A stretch of DNA of 60,000 nucleotides, taken from positions 59,778,338-59,838,337 of the forward strand of contig NC_087064.1 in NCBI RefSeq assembly GCF_963678635.1, written 5' to 3'. Position 1 is the first letter of the stretch. The number at the start of each line of letters is the position of its first letter. The position numbers and the translations under genes are program-made. The stretch comes from Symsagittifera roscoffensis (Eukaryota > Xenacoelomorpha > Acoela > Convolutidae). A model generated the notes under the pieces. It did not search any database and had not been told where the DNA came from. It was given only the letters and a program-made list of their open reading frames with translations. Shown here one piece after another: positions 46,822 through 58,735 of the stretch.

Positions 46822-49800
46822 TTGTAAGTAGAAACTGATTACGTATTTTTTGCGCGATTTCAGTTTTAATGATGGGAGAGTTCCAGCTGCCAGTACCCAG
46901 CTGCAATTAGGTTTGAACTGAACTCAAAAAAAACATCTATACCTAAGTGCATTCTTATGTGCATTTATAAGGATGAATATTTTTTTTGTTTTTAAAGCAT
47001 TTTAAGAATTTTCTTAGAAAAAAAAGAAAAAACAATCACAATCTATGCAAGAGTCCTAACTACGTTCATCTACTCTCAAAAAAAAAAATCTTATTACTTT
47101 ACTTTGTTCTCAAATGATCGAATAACTTAGTTTTTGAGTATATTGAGAACTGAAAAAAGTTCGCATAATTAAGATTTTTCAAAATTTGATTGATTTATTT
47201 TAATAGACTAAGCCTTAATGGAAGCATCAGCTGGACACAAGTTGTACTGTAAATTTTTATTTATATTAACATCAATTAATGACTACGGTTCATTTTTTTT
47301 GCACCATGTCCTCGTTTGTATTTAGAGAGTGCTATTAACGTAAATTGCGGAATCGAGATCAGCTAGTTATATTTTTTGTTGCGGGATTTTTTACTTTAGG
47401 GTGTCACTTTAACTTCCTTCATTCCGTTTTTTATCTCACGAAATTCGCGCTGTACTAGTTTGTCTTACAAATTATATTTTTCCTACTTTCAAGAAAAAAG
47501 AGGAAAATAATTATTCTAAGTGGTGTTTTTTGACGAGTTTTGACAATTTACTAACCGACTGACCGTTTTTTCTCGAGGTCGAAGGCAAAAAAAATTTCAC
47601 CTGCATTGATTTTGTTACGAGTGATGCGAGTTTGAAAATGACAATTTATGGTCATTAAGATTTGCTGTTTTCATTTTATGCCAGCGTAAGCGGAGAATTA
47701 TTGCAACTTTAAGCAAGCTAACTGATCGAAACAATGCCTAATATATGAGAATTAAACAGCTTAAAAAATCTGCGTAAAAGGGAAGATTGATTGGATAAAA
47801 TGAAAATATTTTCAAAAATTCTCCTTTTTGGATAATTAGTCAACGTTTTATCCAAAAACTACCTCAGATTTCACGAGACTATCTTTGCTTTGCACTAGTA
47901 TGAAAACTTGGCAAAAACAGAGATATAATAAAATATATGGCTTAAACTTTTTACGTAAGTTTCGGAGCGTTTGCGCTCAAGTTGCTAAAATTCGGCTCTC
48001 TAGATGAGAAACTACAACTTAATATTCATGCCATACAAAAACTCGTGATTTTTTTTTATTGTGCGATGATTCTTCAAAAAGTTTTCCAAAAAAAATTTGC
48101 ATAAATAAAGTTGCTGAAATGCTTTTTTGAAATTTTGTTTTCTTTAAATCAAATCGTTTATTCAATACAGTGAAGAAAGTACAATCTGCAAAACTTTTCA
48201 CTGCACCAGGGTAACTAGAACAGGCTGTTCAGCTTAACAAGTAGCTACCCCCGAGATAACTATTACAATTAGGCAACGACAAAGAAAAGTTCAAGCTAAT
48301 TAGAAAAAATTGTCGATCAGCTGTACCTTATCAATAATGTAGTTTTCCTTGAAAATTTAAAAAAAATTTTTTGACAGTTTCTCATCAGAGTAAGTTTCAA
48401 TGTTATCTGGAAGAAGCCTATTTGACATCAAAAAGTTGATGCATTTCACATTTTTATAAGAGAAAAATTTTCCATCATTTTTGTTTTGCAGCGGTAAAAA
48501 CGAATCATTCCATTTGAGGTAGAACGTGTACTTCTTCGATAACTAAATTTATTAATATTCAGATAGTCTTTAGAGAGAACGATTTAGGTATTGGAAAAAT
48601 GTCTCTTTGAACAGTTGACTTAAATTGATTTCATGAACTGTTTCTAAACCAAGTTCAATAAATTTCGAAGTAATATGTTCAAATTTTCGTTTAAAGAAAG
48701 TTGATCGCAGTATCCTTTTCTGAAATAAATGAAACTTTTCCAGATTTGTTTTGCTAGTACTACCACATACCAGAAGACCATAGGATGTTATTGGTACCAC
48801 ATAAGCTAAATAAAACCTTAATAAAATTTTTTTTTGAAAATACACATTTCGGCCTTTGTACATGATCCCATTAAATCTTTCTAATTTTTTGCAGACAATA
48901 TTTACTTGCTCGTTAAGTCTAAGTTGATGATCAATTTAAACACCTAAATGTTTGAAACATTTAGTGAAACGAACATTTTCACCTCCCAGTGTAACATTTG
49001 TATCAAGAGACAAAGTTTACCATAAGGTAAAATTTTACCTTTTGTAGAGCTAATCGACAATTTGTTACGAATGCACCAGTCATCTGTTTTCCCTAAATCA
49101 TTCTTAAAATCATCGGATGTTCTCGATGATGAAAAAGATGCAAGAATGGCAGTATCATCAGCAAAAAGGCTTATTTCAGTCTTTGTTACGGTTTTGTTAA
49201 TATCATTGAGATATATTAAGAAAAAAGTGGACCAAGAACAGATCCCTGGGGCACCCCACATTTTATTGGTTTTTTAGAGGTCGTACTCCTCGTATTTTAA
49301 TCGTATTGCTGTCTCTTTGTTAAAAAACTTAATATGAGATCATTAAATTTTTCCAAAAGAATTGAGTGGTCAACTGTGTCAAATGCCTTCTTCAAGTCTA
49401 TGAAAGGTGCTAACCCCATATATTTTTGGTCTACTGTCTTTCTCATAAATTCAGTTACCCTTGCAATTGCATGGATGCAAGAATAATTTTCACGGAAACC
49501 AAATTGCTCTGGTATAATAGTTTTGTGTTCTTGATAAAAGACAATATTTTTATGTAGTAACTTCTCAAAGATTTTGCTGAAGACCGTCAGTAGGCTAATA
49601 GGTCGATAGTTTCTAACATTTTGTTTGCTTCCATCTTTGAAAATAGCAATAATTTTGGCAATTCTGCATGAGTCGGGAAAATAAGCAATATCAATACAAT
49701 TGTTGAAAATTTTCGCCAAGAAAACAAAAATGAACGGTGCACACATTTTAACTATTTTTGTTGATAGCCCATCATGACCGCAAGAAGATTTTAGTTTTAG

Positions 49801-51644
49801 AGCAGTGATAATTTTGTTGATTTTGTGTCCATCAGTTTTAAAAATTACAAAACTAAAAGGATTTTTTTTCCAAATGCTTTGAGGCAGATCCAGATAAGGA
49901 TATAGATTCGCTTAGTAGTTTTCCAATACTCACAAAAAAATCATTCAGAGTATTTGGTTCAACCTCGGATTGGGATACTTTTGTATTTCTACAAAAGTTT
50001 TTAAAAACTTGAAACAGTTGTTTTGATGATGACGAGTCTTCCATTATTTTATTGTGATATTTTCGTTGAGCACGTCGTATGGCCAGTTTCACCGTAACTC
50101 TAAATTTTCTAAAACTATCAATATTTTCTTGTGTTGGATTTTTTTAACCATTTTTGTATGTAATGAGTCTCTCTTCTTGCACAATTTAATAATATCTGGA
50201 GTTATCCATGTTTTTTGATAACGCTTTGAAATTTTTTGAAGGGGAGAGAATCGATCGAATACTTCTAAACATGTTTTTATCAAATTGTTTAGCATGTAAT
50301 CAATATCTTCCCCCGCAATTCTTCTAATTTTTTGGTCAATAACAAACAAAAGCTTCAAAACATTTTCATATTTTTGCAAAATTTTGAAAGTTTGCCATTG
50401 AATATCCATAGACTGGGTGTCTTCAAAAAAGTTGCTATTGATCCAACTAAAGCATAATGATTGCTCAGTGATGTTTTGAGAGTAGTGACATTCAGGTGGA
50501 CCTTGCTAATGAAATGATCAATGCAAGTAGAACTTGCATGAGTTTGTCTTGTTGCTTCACTATTTGATATTGAGTAACCAAAAGAGCTCAGTAGCAATTA
50601 ATATTCATCAATATTATGACAAATCCGCGCAGTACTTTAAGTGTCAATATCCATATCACCAACAATCATTGAATGATCAGTGTTTTTCGAATTCATATCC
50701 AAAAGTAAATTTTCAAATTGCGATAAAAATTGTCTGAAATTCATTGATGGTTGTCTGTACAGTAAAAAAATGTTTAAAGTCAGCTTTTTGCCAAAATTCA
50801 AAGTTAACAAAATATTCTCAATGTCATTCGACAGAATTTCTTGAGAAAAATTGATTACATTTTCAATAAAAAGTGGCAGACCCCCTCCCCTGCTATTTTG
50901 TCTATTTACAAAAATTCCTTTTTGATACCCATCTAAATAGAACAAATCCAAAGGTTTCACAAAAGGCAATGACTAATGGTTGTCGGTTTAGTGAAGCAAC
51001 AAGTACTTTCAGTTCGTCATGATGGCTACGCAATGATTGTACTTTTAGAAAAAACAAATCCCCGTCGTTACGCATTAGAAATCCCTTAAAATGTGAACAC
51101 AATGACTTTGATACAATCTCAAATTTTGAAAAAATCTCAAGATTTCAATTTTCAAAAATTGATGAACTTAAAACTCTTTGAAATTCTAAAACAATTTATT
51201 TCTGACCTTTTTTGATGCAAATAAATCATTTTGAGAAAACTGGAACAATAGATGGTCTTTTTTTTTCGCTAGGAAATCTGATGTTTAAATTGAGTTTTCA
51301 AAGTCAATAATATTTTTAAAGACCCTTAGACTTTAACTAATTGATAGTAGACTTTGTTTTTGCCGTTCTTGTTACAAAAAAAACAAACTAAATTTAAAAA
51401 ATAAAATGGAGCTTGAACGATTTTTAGTACATCTTTAGAAAAACAAGAAAAAAACTCACAACCAACATAAATTTTTGGCCAACGTTTATCGAGTCTTGAA
51501 AAAAATCAATAGTTTTTAAGCTCTTTGAATTGCAAGAGAAACTTAAAATTGGCAATTGTTTGTTGATAAAACTAACCCATTTTGAAAAAATGGATTATTG
51601 AGAAAAGTTTTAATTTCATTGCAAAATATGAAAACTAAATACCT
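46821..51644. repeat. Tandem array unit A (4824 bp) carrying a LINE copy
   Basis: Starts TTTGTAAGTAGAAACTGATT. The same start occurs at 51645 and 56468, so units are 4824 and 4823 bases. Units A and B align throughout at a few percent difference by eye, with short indels. The first ~1.4 kb of the unit has no gene; at 47320-47760 it resembles a highly diverged H1 interior (ttttatgccagcgtaagcgg). Confidence 0.9.
48570..51102 (-). mobile_element. Degenerate non-LTR retrotransposon (LINE), copy A
   Basis: In - strand order: an AP-type endonuclease region (51102-50355) in two or three broken frames, with IVGDMDIDT, then SSTCIDHFISK and SNHYAL; a linker region (50409-49853); reverse transcriptase (49746-48944) with NYRPISLLTVFSKIFEKL, IDLKKAFDTVDHSILL and SLFADDTAILASF; and the C-terminal part (48863-48570) with YVVPITSYGLLVCG. 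This order and these motifs fit the Jockey/CR1 group. Several frameshifts and stops make it inactive. Compared with copy B it also lacks nine codons after SILLEK, apparently lost between AATTT direct repeats. Boundaries of the element itself are not defined by target duplications. Confidence 0.88.
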
Positions 51645-54600
51645 TTTGTAAGTAGAAACTGATTACGTATTTTTTGCGCGATTTCAGTTTTAATGATAGG
51701 AGAGTTCCAGCTGCCAGTACCCAGCTGCAATTAGGTTTGAACTGAACTCAAAAAAAAACATCTATACCTAAGTGCATTCTTATGTGCATTTATAAGGATG
51801 AATATTTTTTTTGTTTTTAAAGCATTTTAAGAATTTTCTTAGAAAAAAAAGAAAAAACAATCACAATCTATGCAAGAGTCCTAACTACGTTCATCTACTC
51901 TCAAAAAAAAAAATCTTATTACTTTACTTTGTTCTCAAATGATCGAATAACTTAGTTTTTGAGTATATTGAGAACTGAAAAAAGTTCGCATAATTAAGAT
52001 TTTTCAAAATTTGATTGATTTATTTTAATAGACTAAGCCTTAATGGAAGCATCAGCTGGACACAAGTTGTACTGTAAATTTTTAATTATATTAACATCAA
52101 TTAATGACTACGGTTCATTTTTTTTGCACCATGTCCTCGTTTGTATTTAGAGAGTGCTATTAACGTAAATTGCGGAATCGAGATCAGCTAGTTATATTTT
52201 TTGTTGCGGGATTTTTTACTTTAAGGTGTCACTTTAACTTCCTTCATTCCATTTTTATCTCTCGAAATTCGCGCTGTACTAGTTTGTCTTTCAAATTATA
52301 TTTTTCCTACTTTCGAAAAAAAAAGAGGAAAATAATTCTTCTAAGTGGTTTTTTTTTGACGAGTTTTGACAATTTACCAATCGACTGACCGTTTTTTGAC
52401 TGCATTGATTTTGTTACAAGTGATGCGAGTTTGAAAATGACAATTTATGGTCATTAAAATTTGCTGTTTTCATTTTATGCCAGCGTAAGCGGAGAGTTAT
52501 TGCAACTTTAAGCTAGCTAACTGATCGAAACAATGCCTAATTTATGAGAATTAAACAGCTTAAAAAGGCTGCGTAAAAGGGAAGATTGATTGGATAAAGT
52601 GAAAATATTTTCAAAAAATCTCCTTTTTGGATAATTAGTCCACGTTTTATTCAAAAACTACCTCAGATTTCACAAGACTAACTTTGCTTTGCTTTAGTAA
52701 GAAAACTTGGCAAAAACAGAGATATAATAAAAATTAGGCTTAAAATTTTCACGTAAATTTCGGAGCGTTTGCTCTCAAGGTGCTAAAATTCGGCTCTCTA
52801 GATGAAAAACTACAACTTAATATTTATGCCATATAAAAATTCTTGATTTTTTTTTATTGCGCGATGATTCTTCAAAAAGTTTCTTCCCAAAAAAACTTGC
52901 ATGATTAAAGTGCTATACAGTTTTTAGATTTTAAAAAAAAACGTTGCTGAAATGCTTTTTGAAATTTTGTTTTCTAAAAATCAAATCGTTTATTCAATAC
53001 AGTGAAGAAAGTACAATCTGCAAATTAATTCTTTGCACCAGGGTTACTAGAACAGGCTGTTCAGCTTAACAAGTAGCTACAAAGATCAGTTCAAGCTAAT
53101 TAGAAAAAATTGTCGATCAGCTGTACCTTATCAATAATGTAGTTTTCCTTGAAAATTTTAAATGAACTTTGACAGTTTCTCATCAGAGTAAAATTCAGTG
53201 TTATCTGGAAGAAGCCTATTTGACATCAAAAAGTTGATGCATTTCACATTTTTATAAGAGAAAAATTTTCCATCATTTTTGTTTTGCAGCGCTAAAAGGG
53301 AATCATTCCATTTGAAGTAGAACGTGTAATTCTTCGAGAACTAAATTTATTAATAATCAGATGGTCTTATGGATATTTAGGTATTGGAAAAATGTCTCTT
53401 TGAACAATTGATTTAAATTGATTTCATGAACTGTTTCTAAACCAAGTTCAATAAATTTCGTACAATAAGTAATATGTTCAAATTTTCGTTTAAAGAAAAA
53501 GGATCGCAGTATCGTTTTCTGAAATAAATGAAACTTTTCCAGATTTGTTTTGCTAGTACTACCACATACCAGAAGACCATATGATGTTATTGGTACCACA
53601 TAAGCTAAATAAAACCTTAATAAAATTTTTTTGAAAATACACATTCCGGCCTTTGTACATGATCCCATTAAATCTTGCTAATTTTTGCAGACAATATTTA
53701 CAAGCTCGTTAAATCTAAGTTGATGATCAATTTGAATACCTAAACATTTGAAACATTTAGTGAAACGAACATTTTCACCTCCCAGTGTAAAATTTGTATC
53801 AAGAGACAAGGTTTACCATAAGGTAAAATTTTACCTTTTGTAGAGCTAATCGACAATTTGTTACGAATGCAACAGTCATCTGTTTTCCCTAAATCATTCT
53901 TAAAATCATCGGATGTTCTAGATGTTGAAAAAGATGCAAGAATGGCATTATCATCAGCAAAAAGGCTTATTTCAGTCTTTGTTACGGTTTTGTTAATATC
54001 ATTGAGATATATTAAGAAAAAAAAAGTGGACCAAGAACAGATCCCTGGGGCACCCCACATTTTATTGGTTTTTTAGAGGTCGTATTCCTCGTATTTTAAT
54101 CGTATTGCTGTCTCTTTGTTAAATAACTTAATATGAGATCATTAAATTTGTCTCGAAAACCGTATGCATTTAATTTTTCCAAAAGAATTGAGTGGTCAAC
54201 TATGTCAAATGCCTTCTTCAAGTCTATGAAAGGTGCTAACCCCATATATTTTTGGTCTACTGTCTTTCTCATAAATTCAGTTACCCTTGCAATTGCATGG
54301 ATGCAAGAATGTTTCTCACAGAAACCAAATTGCTCTGGTATAATAGTTTTGTGTTCTTGATAAAAGACAACATTTTTATATAGTAACTTCTCAAAGATTT
54401 TGCTGAAGACCGTCAGTAGGCTAATAGGTCGATAGTTTCTAACTTTTTGTTTGCTTCCATCTTTGAAAATAGCATTAATTTTGGCAATTCTGCATGAGTC
54501 GGGAAAATAAGCAATATCAATACAATTGTTGAAAATTTTCGCCAAGAAAACAAAAATGAACGGTGCACACATTTTAACTATTTTTGTTGATAGCCCATTA

Positions 54601-56467
54601 TGACCGCAAGAAGATTTTAGTTTTAGAGCAGTGATAATTTTGTTGATTTTGTGTCCATCAGTTTTAAAAATTACAAAACTAGAAGGATTTTTTTTCCAAA
54701 TGCATTGAAGCAGATCCAGCTAAGGATATAGATTCGCTTAGTAGTTTTCCAATACACAAAAAAATCATTCAGAGTATTTGGTTCAACCTCGGATTGGGCT
54801 AATTTTTTATTTCTACAAAAATTGTTAAAAACTTGAAACAGTTGTTTTGATGATGACGAGTCGTCCATCATTTTATTGTGATATTTTGGATGAGCACGTC
54901 TTATGGCCAGTTTCACCGTAACTCTAAATTTTCTAAAACTGTCAATATTTTCTTGTGTTGGATTTTTTAAACCATTTTTGTATGTAATGAGTCCCTCTTC
55001 TTGCACAATTTAATAATATCTGCAGTTATCCATGTTTTTTGATAACGCTTTGAAATTTTTCGGAGGGGAGAGAACCGATCGAATACTTCTAAACATGTTT
55101 TTATCAAATTGTTTAGCATATAATCAATATCTTCCCCCGCAATTCTTATAATTTTTTGGACAATAACAAACAAAAGCTTCAAAACAATTTCATATTTTTG
55201 CAAAAATTTGAAAGTTTGCCATTGAATATCCATAGACTGGGTGTCTTCAAAAAAGTTGCTTTTGATGCAACTAAAGCATAATGATTGCTCAGTGATGTTT
55301 TCAGAGTAGTGACATTCAGGTGGACCTTGCTAATGAAATGATCAATGCAAGTAGAACTTGCATGAGTTTGTCTTGTTGCTTCACTATTTGATATTGAGTA
55401 ACCAAAAGAGCTCAGTAGCAATTAATATTCATCAATATTATGACAAATCCGCGCAGTACTTTAAGTGTCAATATCCATATCACCAACAATCATTGAATGA
55501 TCAGTGTTTTTCGAATTCATATCCAAAAGTAAATTTTCAAATTGCGATAAAAATTGTCTGAAATTCATTGATGGTTGTCTGTACAGTAAACAAATGTTTA
55601 AAGTCAGCTTTTTGCCAAAATTCAAAGTTAACAAAATATTCTCAATGTCATTCGACAGAATTTCTTGAGAAAAATTGATTACATTTTCAATAAAAAGTGG
55701 CAGACCCCCTCCCCTGCTATTTTGTCTATTTACAAAAATTCCTTTTTGATACCCATCTAAATAGTACAAGTCCAAAGGTTTCACAAAGGGCAATGACTAA
55801 TGGTTGTCGGTTTAGTGAAGCAACAAGTACTTTCAGTTCGTCATGATGGCTACGCAATGATTGTACTTTTAGAAAAAACAAATCCCCGTCGTTACGCATT
55901 AGAAATCCCTTAAATTGTGAACACAATAACTTTGATACAATCTCAAATTTTGAAAAAATCTCAAGATTTCAATTTTCAAAAATTGATGAACTTAAAACTT
56001 TTTGAAATTCTAAAACAATTTATTTCTGACCTTTTTTGAAGCAAATAAATCATTTTGAGAAAACTGGAACAATAGATGATCTTTTTTTTCGCTAGGAAAT
56101 CTGATGTTTAAATTGAGTTTTCAAAGTCAATAATATTTTTAAAGACACTTACACTTTAACTAATTGATAGTAGACTTTGTTTTTGCCGTTCTTGTTACAA
56201 AAAAAATAAACTAAATTTAAAAAATAAAATGGAGCTTGAACGATTTTTAGTACATCTTTAGAAAAACGAGAAAAAAACTCACAACCAACTTAAAATTTTG
56301 GCCCACGTTTACCGAGTCTTAAAAAAAATCAATAGTTTTTAAGCTCTTTGAATTGCAAGAGAAACTTAAAATTGGCAATTGTTTGTTGATAAAACTAACC
56401 CATTTTGAAAGAATGGATTATTGAGAAAAGTTTTAATTTCATTGGAAAATATGAAAACTAAATACCT
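51645..56467. repeat. Tandem array unit B (4823 bp) carrying a LINE copy
   Basis: Head-to-tail neighbour of unit A. It joins with no intervening bases, and the junction (AACTAAATACC then TTTTGTAAGTAG) is the same as at the B/C junction. A short deletion relative to A removes sequence near 52397 (ctcgaggtcgaaggc absent). Confidence 0.9.
53357..55926 (-). mobile_element. Degenerate non-LTR retrotransposon (LINE), copy B
   Basis: Same layout as copy A: endonuclease pieces 55926-55179, linker 55233-54671, reverse transcriptase 54572-53740 (longer unbroken frame, 158 residues, retaining KLNAYGFRDKFNDL), and C-terminal part 53668-53357. The catalytic block reads SLFADDNAILASF, with Asn in place of Thr. 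Frame breaks fall at the same places as in copy A in most cases, so the lesions predate the duplication. Confidence 0.88.
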
Positions 56468-56950
56468 TTTGTAAGTAGAAACTGATTACGTATTTTTTGC
56501 GCGATTTCAGTTTTAATGATGGGAGAGTTCCAGCTGCCAGTACCGAGCTGCAATTAAGTTTGAACTGAACTCAAAAAAGCATCTATACCTAAGTGCATCT
56601 ATACCTAAGTGCATCTATACCTAAGTGCATTTATAAGGATGACTATTTTTTTTGTTTTTAAAGCATTTTAAGAATTTTGTTGGAAAAAAAAGAAAAAATA
56701 ATCACAATCTATGCAAGAGTCCTAACTACGTTCATCCACTCTCAAAAAGAAAATCTAATTATTTTACCTTGTTCTCAAATATTCGAATAAGTTAGTTATC
56801 GCGTATATTGAGAACTGGAAAAAGTTCGCATAATTAAGATTTTTCAAAATTTAATTGAAATATTTTAATAGACTAAGCCTTAATGGAAGCATCAGCTGGA
56901 CAAAAGTTGTAGTGTAAATCTTTAATGATATTAAAATCAATTAATGATTA
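56468..56950. repeat. Partial third unit (C) of the tandem array
   Basis: About 480 bases homologous to the start of units A and B, then homology stops near AATCAATTAATGATTATG. It carries a triplication of ATCTATACCTAAGTGC (56581-56630) not present in A or B, and is more diverged than A and B are from each other. Confidence 0.85.
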
Positions 56951-57984
56951 TGTGAAGAAGTGGAAAAAATTTTTGTTAGTCTGGGTAATTTCTTTGTTCA
57001 AAAACTAAAATTAGTTTCTTGGTAATAGTTTTATTTAAAATCTCCAAAAAAAAGCAAACTGCGCTTCAAACTGAAAAACTTTCTAGTGAAAATAAGAAAA
57101 GAAAAAAAACAACATATTCAAAAACAATTGTTTTCCAAAGTTTTAGACTTAGTTTCATCACTGCAAAGTTCTTGAATCAATCTTTGACAGGCCAAATTGG
57201 GTTATATTTACAGCAATACTGTTTCCATAAAAAGTGTGAACAAACTCAGCCTGCCCAAATTTGTATAGGTTTCCGTAACTTAGTTTTTCGAGTTTGCAAT
57301 TTTTTCTCATGTTCCGGATTTTGCGCGTGATTAAACAAGAGCTAGCTAAAACCTGTTAAGGAGTCAGCTATTGGTATTTATAATTAATTGGCTAAAATTT
57401 CCGAAAGTTTACTCCTTGAGCTAGTATTTGAAGCTGCACTTTGCAAACCAAACATCTTCAAACTCCAGCCAGAAAAAAAAGCTGCCGGGGCTCTGCGAAA
57501 AGGTTGATATTGTGCATTATCAGCAGGCTCCACAAATTTCTGAACTACCCTATTTGAAATAAGTAATGATGCAATTGGAAGTTTTTATGATAAACTTTTT
57601 TTTGATTTTGTAAATTATTTTTTTCTTATTTATTATTAATTTTTTTACGATCCGTTCGGAGTCTTTAACAAAAAGTTTCAGTTCAGATTATAAAACCGTT
57701 CTAAAAATTGATAACTGCGATGAACTATGATATTTGTACTGCAATTTTTTTTCTGCTTTACGATGACTCCTTAGAAATTTTAAGCTTCTATGAAAAAAAA
57801 ACCAAATGCTTTGAAGCAATTTAATTGTGGAGCTTCATGAAGCTCGAAAAATTGCTGGATAAATAAAAATTTGTACACTAGTAATTTTAAAAGAGCAGAT
57901 TAGGTAGCCTTGAATTCTTTGAGTTTTTAAAGACATATTTTTGATACTTTTTTCGATCAAATTTTGCCAATTTGAAAAATTTGG
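56951..57984. other. No gene supported
   Basis: A + strand frame (57019-57330) is Lys/Ser/Phe-rich with background composition and no motif. Confidence 0.4.
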
Positions 57985-58735
57985 ATCAAAAAGTAAAGGT
58001 TTTATTCCGCTCCGAAATCTGAAATTCAAAACACACTTTCGAAACTAGAAGACTATCATATGATTGATGAACTTTAAGTTTTTGCTATTGACAGTAGAGT
58101 TTGCTATCCTTTTCACAAAGAAACGAACTGAATTTAAGAAAAAAAGAAAAAACTTGAGCCGGTATTAAATTTTGCGATTTGTACTGAACAAAAATCAATG
58201 CGATTTATAAAAACGGCTTCCTTAATTTCATGGACTCATTAAAAAAAAACATAGCAAACAGGCATTTGGAAACGAGTCATGAAGATAAACAAAAAAAGAA
58301 AAAATACTGGTTTGTTCTTTAAAATATTTTCCAATTTCGAATTTCGAAGAAAAAATTATATAGCTATAATTTTTTTTTGAGTTTTAGGGACAATTTATAG
58401 TTGACTTTTCAATAAAAATAACCCAACGTGAGAAAGCTGAATCAATAGATAATTTTTTTATTCCGGTGGGAAATCTGTATATTGAGTTCCACTTTCAAAA
58501 GTAGAAGTCAATACGTTTTCTGTCACCTTTACAGTTTGCTGTTTTTTTGTGGAGTTTGCTTTCTTTTAACAAAAAAAACTAATTGAACCAAAAAAAAATA
58601 AAAAAAATCAAACGGCAAAAAATCGAATTTGAGCGTGAACAATTTTTAAGACTTTTTCTTGAATAAAAAACAAATAAAAAAATCACTAAGACTTATATGA
58701 AAGTCTTTTCTATGTTCGTGACTCTTAAAAAAAAC
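57985..58735 (+). repeat. Two diverged family E copies
   Basis: 57985-58260 and 58450-58735 each show (t)ccg.t..gaaatctg, cgaaact/aagtagaag, gtagagtttgct or gtggagtttgct, an A-rich run and ttgagc(g/c)... as at 42200-42520. Together with the copies inside the array units this makes at least five copies in the window. Confidence 0.5.
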
